Positions 53,414 to 64,000 of a stretch of DNA of 64,000 nt are shown one piece after another. Position 1 is the stretch's first letter. Each line of letters begins with the position of its first letter. The stretch spans positions 186,001 to 250,000 of the forward strand of contig JAPDFW010000093.1 of the NCBI GenBank assembly GCA_028826165.1, in the 5' to 3' direction. This DNA comes from Anaeramoeba ignava (taxonomy: Eukaryota > Metamonada > Anaeramoebidae). The translations under genes were made by a program, and so were the position numbers. The notes beneath the pieces are model-generated. The model searched no databases and had not been told where the DNA came from. It worked only from the letters and a program-made list of their open reading frames with translations.

Positions 53414-53945
53414 TTTTAATTTTAATTTTAATTTTAATTTTTATTTTTATTTTAATTTTAATTTTAATTTTGATTTTAATTTTAATTTTAATTTTAATTT
53501 TAATTTTAATTTTAATTTTAATTTTAATTTTAATTTTAATTTTTAATTTTTAATTTTAATTTTTAATTTTAATTTTGATTTTAATTTTAATTTTGATTTT
53601 AATTTTAATTTTAATTTTAATTTTAATTTTAATTTTAATTTTTGATTTTATTTTAATTTTTAATTTTAATTTTAATTTTAGTTTAATTTTTAATTTTAAT
53701 TTTAATTTTAATTTTAAATTTTGATTTTGATTTTAATTTTAATTTTGATTTTAATTTTTAATTTTAATTTTAATTTTGATTTTAATTTTGATTTTTAATT
53801 TTAATTTTGATTTTAATTTTAATTTTAATTTTAATTTTAATTTTAATTTTAATTTTAATTTTAATTTTAATTTTAATTTTAATTTTAATTTTAATTTTAA
53901 TTTTTAATTTTAATTTTAATTTTAATTTTAATTTTAATTTAAATT
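53414..53945. repeat. TTTTAA hexamer spacer
   Basis: About 530 bp of almost uninterrupted TTTTAA with TTTTGA and TTTTTAA variants between the transposon and RCC1-BTB copy 3. It is the longest of the cluster's hexamer spacers. Confidence 0.9.
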
Positions 53946-55701
53946 TTAATTTTTAAATTGTTTAATTAATAAATCAAATAAATTTGGATTTGTTTGATTT
54001 AATTGAAAATAATCAATTCCAATTTGAATTTCATCAATTATTTCTTGTGTAATTTGAATTTCATTTTTAATTTGATTTGAATAAATCCAATATTCAAATA
54101 TTTGAAATGATTTATTACTTAATTCACTATAATCTGTAACTTTATTTGAAGTATCATTTGTTACAGATAAAAACATTCCTCGATATAATTCACTTCTCAT
54201 TATTAATATTAATTTTGGAAATTTATATTGTTTTTCTTTTCTTTCAATAATAAAATCTTTTTCATTTTCATTTAAATAAATTCTTTTCATTGTTTCTTCA
54301 ATTTTTTCATTTGAATTTATAATTTCTTTAATTTCAGAATATAATTTTGGATTTATAATTCTGTTTGAATAAATCATTTCAAATATTTGATTTGATTCTT
54401 TAATTGATTTATTTGAAATAATTTCTTGAAGTTTTTCAATTTCATTTTGATTTTGATTTAATCTATATTTCAATATTAATTTATGAGCTTTAATTATTTC
54501 TCCATTTTCTGGTTTTAAATGAAATATCACAAAATTCTTTTCTTTCAAATAATTTTATCAAATCTTCTTCAAGATTGGAAAAAGAAAGAGGAGAATAATA
54601 AAGAAATGATCTGTTTTCTCCACAAGAAAGATGATAATTAGAAATATCTTCATTAAATCTTAATTTAGGAAGTTCAATTTGAATTGGAATTAATTTATCT
54701 TTTGTATCTCCAGTTCCTAATTGACCATAAAAATTATATCCAAATCCTATCAATTTTGAATTAGATGTTAAAATCAAAGTATGCTGATATCCACAAGAAA
54801 ATTCAAGAATATTATCATTTTCAAATAAAGATGATTTGATTTCAGTAAATTCATAAGTATGCCCATATTTTTTGTCAAGTCCATTATTTTGAAAATTTCC
54901 ACATGAATAAAGTTTTCTTTTTTGATTTTGATTTTGATTTTCAATTAACATTATTGAATGACAACTTCCACATTGAATATCAATTATTTTACCTTTTGGA
55001 ATATTTTGGATTTTGATTAATTTTGTGATTTTTTTTTCTTCTTCTCTTGATTTTCCTAATCCAACTTGACCACAAATGTTATATCCGCATCCAAATAATT
55101 CTTGATTTGAATTTAAAAGAAAAACATGATTTGAATAATTTCCTGAAAATATTTTAGAAACATTTTTCATCATTAAAATTGGTTTTTCTGTTTCATGAAG
55201 TGTTTTAGAATCAAAACCAAGTTGACCATATTGATTTAAACCAATTCCATAAGCATTTTGATTTGAAGTTAATAAGTAAATTGAACTATCTCCAGAAACA
55301 ATATCTTGAATTATTCTATCATTTGTATCTTCAATTAATGATGAAATATTGATAAATTCATTTGGATTATTTGAATTAATATCTCTTCCTTTGGCAAATA
55401 CATTTCCTTCTATTGTTAAAATAGCTTCATCTTGATAACCTACAGTTACTTTTTGAATATTTTCTTCAATTTGGATTTTTGAAGGATTTTGTTTTGGATA
55501 TTCTAAATATTCTATTGCTTTTCCATTTTTAAAAAGGAAAATTATTCCAAAATAACCTGTTGAAATTTGTTTAATTTGTTTTTCATTTTCATTTTCATTT
55601 TCATTTTCAAATTTAAATTGAATTGGTTTTGTTATTTTTTCTGGTTCATTTTTGATAAGAATTAGATATTTATTTTGACCAAAAAATAAACAATCATTCA
55701 T
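53946..55701 (-). pseudogene. RCC1-BTB copy 3 (single 1-nt frameshift)
   Basis: Propeller frame 55701-54490 and BTB frame from about 54548 to 53946, joined if one extra base at about 54509 is removed: here the plus strand reads CCATTTTCTGG, while copy 2 reads CCATTTTTGG. The break falls in the first BTB segment (FCDISFKT, then AHKLILKYRL resumes in the other frame). Everything else aligns with copy 1, and the SVTNDTSNK segment replaces SVTEDKSNK. One lesion in an otherwise conserved gene could be an assembly error or a recent mutation. It starts MNDCLFFGQNKY. Confidence 0.8.
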
Positions 55702-55786
55702 TTTTGAAAAGAAAAAAATGAAAAAATGAATTTTAATTTTAATTTTAATTTTAATTTTATTTTTAATTTTAATTTTGATTTTAATT

Positions 55787-56140
55787 TTAATTTTGATTTT
55801 GATTATTAAATTTGTTAATTAATAAATCAAATAAATTTGGATTTGTTTGATTTAATTGAAAATAATCAATTCCTCTTTCTATTTCATTAATTATTTCTTT
55901 TGTAATTTCAATTCCATTTTTAATTTGATTTGAATAAATCCAATATTCAAATATTTGAAATGATTTATTACTTAATTCACTATAATCTGTAACTTTATTA
56001 GATTTATCTTCAGTTACAGATAAAAACATTCCTCGATATAATTCACTTCTCATTATTAATATTAATTTTGGAAATTTATATTGTTTTTCTTTTCTTTCAA
56101 TTATAAAATCTTTTTCATTTTCATTTTCATTTTCATTTTT
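55787..56140 (-). pseudogene. RCC1-BTB copy 4 (3' stub)
   Basis: Only the last about 110 codons survive: the Asn/Glu tract, DFIIERKEKQYKFPKL, MRSELYRGMFLSVTEDKSNK and the C-terminal BTB helices. Upstream, the homology stops inside the CATTTT hexamer run at about 56130 and passes straight into the 5' leader of the BTB-TLDc copy on the other strand (ATG at 56160). This is a rearrangement junction within a shared simple repeat. Confidence 0.85.
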
Positions 56141-56159
56141 TTCATTTTTTTATTCAAAA

Positions 56160-57620
56160 ATGGAAACTTATTTAAATTTAGAAAAACTTTCAAATGATTT
56201 AAAAAATTTATTTCAAAATCAAAATCAAAATCAAAATGAAAATGAAAATGAAAGTTATTTTGATTTTGAAATAATTTGTGAACAAAATAAAACTTCATTT
56301 AAAACTCATAAATCAATTCTTTCTTCAAGAAGTCAATATTTTAAAACTCTTTTTAATTCAAAAATGAAAGAATACCAAGAAAATAAATTAATTCTAAAAG
56401 ATGTTTCAAGTTCAATTCTATTTTCAATTTTAAATTACTTTTATTCAGGAAAAATTGAAATTAATTTAGAAAATGCAGTTGAAATTTTAATTTTTTCTTC
56501 AAAATATTTTATTGATGAATTAATTCAAATTTCTTTAAAATTTATCAAAAACAATTTACAAATTGAAACCATTGTTGATGTTCTTAAATTATCTGAATCA
56601 ATGAATTTAAACGAACTAATAGATTCTTCTTATCAATTTATTTTTCAAAATTTTACAGAACTTATCGAAACTTCATTTTTTCTTGAACTTGAAGAAAATC
56701 ATTTAAATTCAATATTATCAAATGATAAAATCCCGAATAAATGAATTTGAACTATTTCAAGCAATAATAAAATGGGGAAAACATAAATTAAATATTAATC
56801 AAGAAAAAGAAAAATTACAAAATCAAATTTCAAATTTTATTCAAAAAATCAGATTTATTGATTTTTCAGAACAAGAAATTGAAGATACTTTGAAAGAAGA
56901 TTTAATTCCAAATCAAATTTCACAAAAATTAATTCAATTCCAAAAACTTCAAAAACAAAATGATAAACGAGAATTAGATCAATTTATATTCAAAATGAAA
57001 ATCAAAACTCATTATTTTTTAAAACAAGATTAGGTTTGAATTCTTCATCAATAATCCAAGAAAAGGAACATTTTAAGAAATTAAAAGAATGGATAAATGA
57101 TGATGAATTCTTTTATAAAATGGAATTGGGATTTTCAGCAAAAAGAGATTTTTTTGATTGTAATAAATGGCATTCAAAATGCGATAATAAAGGAAAAACA
57201 TTAGTTATTATCAAAACAAAAGATAATTTTATTTTTGGAGGATTCACTCAAGTTGGATGGACAACTGATAGATCAAAATGGAAAGAAGAAGAGGTAAATA
57301 ATCCTTGGGGATACATCATTGATCCAAAATCATTTATTTTTTCATTAAGAAATGATAAGAATGATAGAAAATCAGAAAAATTTAAAATTAAATCAGCGCA
57401 AACAATGCATTCAATTTTCTACTATTCTGAGGGTGGTCCGAGCTTTGGAAGAGGACTTGATATTTGTATCAGATCAAATTTGAAGGATAGTTATTCAAAT
57501 TTTGGATATTCTTATCATCTTCCTCATGGGGTTGAATATAATACAAAAGAAGCTAAGAGTTATTTAGCTGGTTCTTATAATCACTGGGTTGTTGATGAAC
57601 TTGAAACTTATTTCATTTAA
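56160..57620 (+). pseudogene. BTB-BACK-TLDc copy 2 (two frame breaks)
   Basis: Very similar to the intact gene at 42174-43625 but on the plus strand. Break 1 is at 56732-56734, where CCC replaces CC after LNSILSNDKI. Break 2 is at about 56985-56990, a 2-nt AT insertion within the Q-F-I segment, which leads to a stop at 57031-57033. The TLDc part reopens at about 57036 and stays open to 57620, with some substitutions (GPSFGRGLD; SYNHWVVDELETYF). Two different indel types, one outside a homopolymer, favour a genuine pseudogene, although the TLDc domain looks well preserved. Confidence 0.83.
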
Positions 57621-57729
57621 AAAACTTTTTTTTTATTCTTTTTCCAAAAGGAGGAAACGAAAAAAAGTGGAACAAGCTTCATCAATAAAAATTTCCTAAA
57701 CAAATTAGAATTTCTTTTATTAATATTAT

Positions 57730-58860
57730 TTAATTAATATTATATTGAAAATGGAAATTATTTTGAATTAATATTTAATTAATAAATAAATTTAAAAATT
57801 AATTTATAATAAATTGATTGAAATTTTATTATTAATTTATAAATTATTTATTTAAATTTCTTTTATTAATATTATTTAATTAATATTATATCGAAAATGG
57901 AAATTATTTTGAATTAATATTTAATTATTTAATTTGTAAAATTAATTTTTAAAAAAATTTTAATTATGAAGAATAAATTAGGTTTTTAAATTTTTTCTTT
58001 TATTAATATTATTTAATTAATATTATATCGAAAATGGAAATTATTTTGAATTAATATTTAATTTATAAATAGATTTAAAAATTAATTTATAATAAATTGA
58101 TTGAAATTTTATTATTAATTTATAAATTATTTATTTAAATTTATTTTTATTAATATTATTTAATCAATATTATATCGAAAATGGAAATTATTTTGAATTA
58201 ATATTTAATTAATAAATAAATTTAAAAATTAATTTATAATAAATTGATTGAAATTTTATTATTAATTTATGAATTATTTATTTAAAATTTCTTTTATTAA
58301 TATTATTTAATTAATATTATATCGAAAATGGAAATTATTTTGAATTAATATTTAATTAATAAATAAATTTAAAAATTAATTTATAATAAATTGATTAAAA
58401 TTTTATTATTAATTTATGAATTATTTATTTAAATTTCTTTTATTAATATTATTTAATTATTAATATTAATATTATATCGAAAATGGAAATTATTTTGAAT
58501 TAATATTTAATTCTAATTTAAAAATTAAATAGAATAATCTAGGTTTTTAAATTTTTTCTTTTATTAATATTATTTAATTAATATTATATCGAAAATGGAA
58601 ATTATTTTGAATTAATATTTAATTTATAAATAGATTTAAAAATTAATTTATAATAAATTGATTAAAATTTTATTATTAATTTATAAATTATTTATTTAAA
58701 TTTCTTTTATTAATATTATTTAATCAATATTATATCGAAAATGGAAATTATTTTGAATTAATATTTAATTTATAAATAGATTTAAAAATTAATTTATAAT
58801 AAATTGATTAAAATTTTATTATTAATTTATAAATTATTTATTTGAATTCTTAATATTTAT
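57730..58860. repeat. 146-bp AT satellite array, 8 units, upstream of actin 2
   Basis: The marker GAAAATGG recurs at 57747, 57893, 58030, 58177, 58324, 58479, 58591 and 58737, a modal spacing of 146-147 bp. The unit sequence (TTAATATTATTTAATTAATA then TATCGAAAATGG) differs from the array before actin 1, though the unit length is the same. The intervening 58861-59129 is A/T-rich without recognisable genes. Confidence 0.92.
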
Positions 58861-59129
58861 GTAAATAGGGGTAATTTTTTAATTAAAGAAATTAAATAAA
58901 AAAAATAAACTTGTTTTTTTGCTTTAAATTAATAAGTGATTAAATTGTTTCTTTTTTTTTGCTTTTCTTTTTTATTTTAATTAAAAAAAAAACAAACAAG
59001 ATCAAAACATTTTTTTTTTAAAACTTTTTTATTTTTAAAAAGAGTTTTAATAAGTTCTAGTCAAATAATTTAATTGTTTGAATAGTTAATTAAAAGTTTT
59101 TTTTCTTAGTTTTAATTCTTTTATTAAAA

Positions 59130-59364
59130 AAATAAAGCAAAAAAATAAAGAAAAAACTTAAAAAAATAAGAAATGATTAATAAATGACTAATTAAAATTG
59201 GTATAAAAGAAAAAAAAAATTTTTTTTTATTTTTCATTTTTCATTTTAAAAGAAATATTTCTTTTATTTTGTAATTATTGATTAAAAAATTTAAAATAAA
59301 ATAAAAAATAATTTTATTGATTAAAAAATTATTGATTAAAATAAAAATAAAATAGAAAACTAAA
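59130..59364 (+). promoter_or_regulatory. Actin 2 promoter and leader
   Basis: TATAAAAG at 59202-59209, 156 bp before the ATG. The stretch from about 59130 is nearly identical to the actin 1 promoter, including GACTAATTAAAATTGG immediately upstream of the TATA box. Confidence 0.7.
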
Positions 59365-60496
<1,132 letters not shown>

Positions 60497-60761
60497 ATAG
60501 CATTTTTTTTAAAAGAAATAATTTTCTTTTTTCTTTTTTCTTTTTTTTCATTTTTTTTTTTTTGGAAGGAATCTTTTTAACTAATACTTCTTTAAAACAA
60601 AATTAAGGAAAATAAAACAAATTTGGTTCTTCTTCAAAATAATTTTTTAATTTTAATTTTAATTTTGATTTTGATTTTAATTTTGATTTTAATTTTGATT
60701 TTTAATTTTAATTTTAATTTTAATTTTAATTTTAATTTTAATTTTAATTTTAATTTTAATT

Positions 60762-62557
60762 TTAATTTTGATTATTAAATTTCTTAATTAATAAATCAAA
60801 TAAATTTGGATTTGTTTGATTTAATTGAAAATAATCAATTCCAATTTCAATTTCGTCAATGATTTCTTTTGTAATTTGAATTTCATCTTTAATTTGATTT
60901 GAATAAATCCAATATTCAAATAATTGAAATGATTTATTACTTAATTCACTATAATCTGTAACTTTATTAGAATTATCTTCAGTTACAGATAAAAACATTC
61001 CTCGATATAATTCACTTCTCATTATTAATATTAATTTAGGAAATTTATATTGTTTTTCTTTTCTTTCAATTATAAAATCTTTTTCATTTTCATTTTCATT
61101 TTCATTTAAATAAATTCTTTTCATTGTTTCTTCAATTTTTTCATTTAAATTTATAATTTCTTTAATTTCAAAATATAATTTTGGATTTATTTTGGAATTA
61201 TTTGAATAAATCATTTCAAATATTTGATTTGATTCTTTAATTGATTTAGTTGAAATAATTTCTTGAAGTTTTTCAATTTGATTTTGAATTTCATTTTGAT
61301 TTAATCTATATTTCAATATTAATTTATGAGCTGAGATTATTTCTCCATTTTTGGTTTTAAATGAAATATCACAAAATTCTTTTCTTTGGAATAGGTTTAT
61401 CAAATCTTCTTCAATATTGGAAAAAGAAGAAATAAAAGGAGAATAATAAAGAAATGATTTATTAATGCCACAAGAAATATGATAATTGGAAATATTTTCA
61501 TTAAATCTTAATTTAGGAAGTTCAATTTGAATTGGAATTGGTTGATTTTTGTATTTCCATTTCCTAATTGACCATATAAATTATATCCAAATCCTATTAA
61601 TTTTGAATTAGAAGTTAAAATCAAAGTATGCCTGTATCCAACAGAAAAATCAAGAATATTATTATCATTTTCAAATAAAGATGATTTGATTTCAGTAAAT
61701 TCATAAGTATGCCCATATTTTTTGCCAAGTCCATTATATCGAAAATTTCCACATGAATAAAGTTTTCTTTTTGGATTTTGATTTTGATTTTCAATTAACA
61801 TTATTGAATGACAACTTCCACATTGAATATCAATTATTTCACCTTTTGGAATATTTTGGATTTTGGTTAATTTTGTGATATATTCTTTTCTTGATTCTCC
61901 TAATCCAAGTTCACAAAATTCATTCGATCCGCATACAAATAATTCTTGATTTGAATTTAAAAAAAAAACATGATTTGATGTATTTCCTGAAAATATTTTA
62001 GAAACATTTTTCATCATTAAAATTGGTTTTTCTGTTTCTTTAAGTGTTTGAGAATCAATTCCAAGTTGATCAGAATCATTTGAACCAATTCCATAAGCAT
62101 TTTGATTTAAAGTTAATAAATAAATTGAAAAGGCAGAACAAACAATATCTTCAATTATTCTATCATTTGTATCTTCAATTAATGATGAAATATTGATAAA
62201 TTCATTTGGATTATTTGGATTGACATCATTTCCTTTGGCAAATACATTTCCTTCTATTGTTAAAATAGCTTCATTTTTATAACCAACAGTTACTTTTTGA
62301 ATATTTTCTTCAATTTGGATTTTTTCAGGATTTTGATTTAAATCATTTTCATTTAAATATTCTATTGCTTTTCCATTTTTAAAAAGGAAAATTGTTGAAA
62401 AAAAGTTTGATGAAATTTGTTTAATTTGTTTTTCATTTTCATTTTCATTTTCATTTTCATTTTCAAATTTAAATTGAATTGGTTTTGTTATTATTTCTGG
62501 TTCATTTTTTAAAAGAATTGGTTCTTGATTTAAACCAAAAAATAAAACTTCATTCAT
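60762..62557 (-). pseudogene. RCC1-BTB copy 5 (single 1-nt frameshift)
   Basis: The propeller frame runs 62557-61508 (start MNEVLFFGLNQ) and the BTB frame continues to 60762. Near 61546-61550 the plus strand has five Ts where copy 1 has six (GATTTTTGTA versus GATTTTTTGTA), which shifts the frame after the last RCC1 blade. The rest aligns with copy 1, with some unusual substitutions (SNDSDQLGID, VCGSNEFCELGLG) in blade motifs. The lesion is in a homopolymer, so it may be an assembly error. It is paired convergently with actin 2 exactly as copy 1 is with actin 1. Confidence 0.8.
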
Positions 62558-62684
62558 TTTCTTGATTTTAAATTTTTTAGAAAGGAAAAAATTGAAACTT
62601 ACTTCATTTCCAAAAAATTTTTCTCAATTTAAAAAAAAAAAAAGAAGAAAATTAGATCATTTTTTTTTCATTTTTTTTATTATT

Positions 62685-63874
62685 ATGTCATTTGGATTAT
62701 TCAATACAGCAGAAGAAATTCCAATTCCACTTACAGGAATACAAATCAAAGCAAAAATCATTGATTTTGTTGGAGAAGTTGAAATTACACAAAGATATCA
62801 AAATATCAACAATTATCCTTTAGAATGTGTTTATAAATTCCTTTTAGATCAATCAGTTGCTGTCAACTCATTCCAAGCTCAAATCGGAGATAGATACATT
62901 CAGGGAGTAGTCAAAAAAAACGAGAAGGCAAACGAAGAATACAACGATGCTATTGCCCAAGGCGAAACAGCAATGCTACTTTCGGAGAAAAAAGGAAAAT
63001 TTGAAGTTTCGATTGGAAATTTTCCTTCTGGAACTGAAATTTATATTCAAATTAAATACGTTGTTGAACTTGAACCAAATTTGAATGGAGATGTTGTTTT
63101 TAAAATTCCCCACCAAATCGCTCCTCTTTTCCATTTGCGCGATCCACAATTTTCTTCTGATCATGTTCATGATTCCATCCAAAAAGTCTCAAACGGAATT
63201 TCAATTGATGTTCTTGTTTTTAAAGAACAAAATTTGGCGGAAATTGAATCAAATTCACTAGAAATTATCACTTCGGATTTTTCAAACGAATACAAATTAA
63301 TCCAATTGAAAAATGAGTGCATGAAACTTGAAAAAGATTTTGAATTAGTAATCAAAAGGAAAAATCCATCTTTTCCGAGAATTTGGATTGAAAAGGAAAA
63401 CGAGGCTCAAATCGAGAAAGATCAAGAAGACGCGATCATGATTTCTTTATATCCAATTATTCCACAGCAAAACTTCAAGGAAATTTCCGAAATTATTTTT
63501 GTTGTTGATCAAAGTGGTTCAATGAGTGGTGATCGTATTGAATACACAAAGCTTTGTCTTCTCAAAGCAATGGAAAAATTGCCAAAATCTTGTTTCGTCA
63601 ACATCGTTTCTTTCGGTTCAACTTACTCTGCTTTGTTTGAAAAAAGTGTTCTTAATAATGATGCTAACAATAAAACAATTGTTGATTACATTCAAAAAAT
63701 ATCAGCTAATTTTGGTGGTACTCAACTTTATTCTCCCCTTCGCTTTCTATTAGAACTAGAAAAAATCCCTCGTGTTCCAAGACAATTATTTATACTAACT
63801 GATGGAGAAATTCATGATACGCAAGAAGTACTTAATTTAGTTAAGAGGAATTCAGATTTTACTCGTTGTTTCAC
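62685..63874 (+). CDS. VIT-vWA domain protein (3' truncated by window)
   Basis: The frame is open upstream to 62562, but the ATG at 62685 (MSFGLFNTAEEIPIPLTGI) fits the start of VIT-vWA proteins and avoids a Lys-rich leader. Residues about 10-135 are a VIT domain (ITQRYQNINNYPLECVYKF; GDRYIQGVVKKNEKANEEY; KFEVSIGNFPSGTEIYIQIK). From about 260 there is a von Willebrand A domain with a MIDAS-like DQSGSMSG and the later FGGTQLYSPL and LFILTDGEIHDT motifs. The exon probably ends at 63874 (TTCAC|GTAAAT, phase 2) and the gene continues outside the window. Related proteins include VWA5A and the VIT-vWA part of PARP4 and ITIH. It is divergent from RCC1-BTB copy 5, with 127 bp between starts. Confidence 0.88.
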
Positions 63875-64000
63875 GTAAATTTTTTATTCCAAAAATTTTA
63901 AAATTTAAAAATTTAATTGTGTGTTTTTTGATTTTGATTTAGATTGTAAAATTTTATTTTTTAATTTTAATATTTAATCCAAAATTTCTTAATTGTTCCA
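63875..64000 (+). other. Presumed intron of the VIT-vWA gene
   Basis: Starts with GTAAAT. A possible acceptor at 63941-63942 leads at once to an in-frame TAA, so the true acceptor is probably beyond the window. Confidence 0.45.

Noticed and set aside
62562-62684. Lys/Phe-rich extension of the VIT-vWA protein
   Set aside because: Low-complexity leader; the ATG at 62685 begins the VIT domain in the usual way.

Overview
The window is eukaryotic nuclear DNA from an extremely AT-rich protist. Genes are split by GT-AG introns, many only 56-110 nt long. All three stop codons are used. Repertoire: BTB, RCC1, TLDc, RGS/RhoGEF, RasGEF, PAS, MORN and CCCH proteins with Asn/Glu/Gln-rich hexanucleotide tracts. 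This resembles an amoeboid protist such as Anaeramoeba (Metamonada); that assignment is inference from gene content, not a marker-gene result. I saw no tRNA, rRNA or CRISPR.

Layout. (1) 1-10.9 kb: signalling and housekeeping genes. These are a 5'-truncated ankyrin-BTB gene, a TTP/TIS11-type tandem CCCH zinc finger (-), a UBA-UAS-UBX p97 adaptor (-), a CAP-Gly coiled-coil gene (+) and a LisH-RasGEF (+). The last two may be one gene across a minisatellite intron. (2) 11.0-32.1 kb: a tandem array of eight paralogous four-exon genes plus one 3' remnant, all on +. Every copy begins MGN (candidate N-myristoylation), then a PAS domain, a variable acidic linker and a near-invariant C-terminal coiled coil. 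Copy B is a pseudogene. Several copies have unrelated kilobase-scale simple-repeat expansions in different introns. This is the best candidate for an undescribed system: a membrane-anchored PAS sensor family with a shared coiled-coil output. (3) 32.3-42.1 kb: a two-module FtsX-like (ABC3) permease of about 1,174 aa, then a large RGS-DH-PH-MORN protein that would couple G-alpha, Rho and membrane signals. (4) 42.2-62.6 kb: a duplicated block of BTB-BACK-TLDc, a 144-147 bp AT satellite, actin, and a convergent RCC1-BTB gene. There are five RCC1-BTB copies, of which only one is uninterrupted and one is a stub. A 1.9 kb MULE transposon with 71-bp terminal inverted repeats sits between RCC1-BTB copies 2 and 3. 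(5) 62.7-64.0 kb: the 5' part of a VIT-vWA gene.

Many genes carry single 1-nt indels in otherwise conserved frames (CAP-Gly, permease, RGS-RhoGEF, second actin, three RCC1-BTB copies). Some look like homopolymer assembly errors and others like real decay; each entry says which. Intron boundaries were inferred by eye from GT/AG, phase and paralogue comparison, without transcripts.
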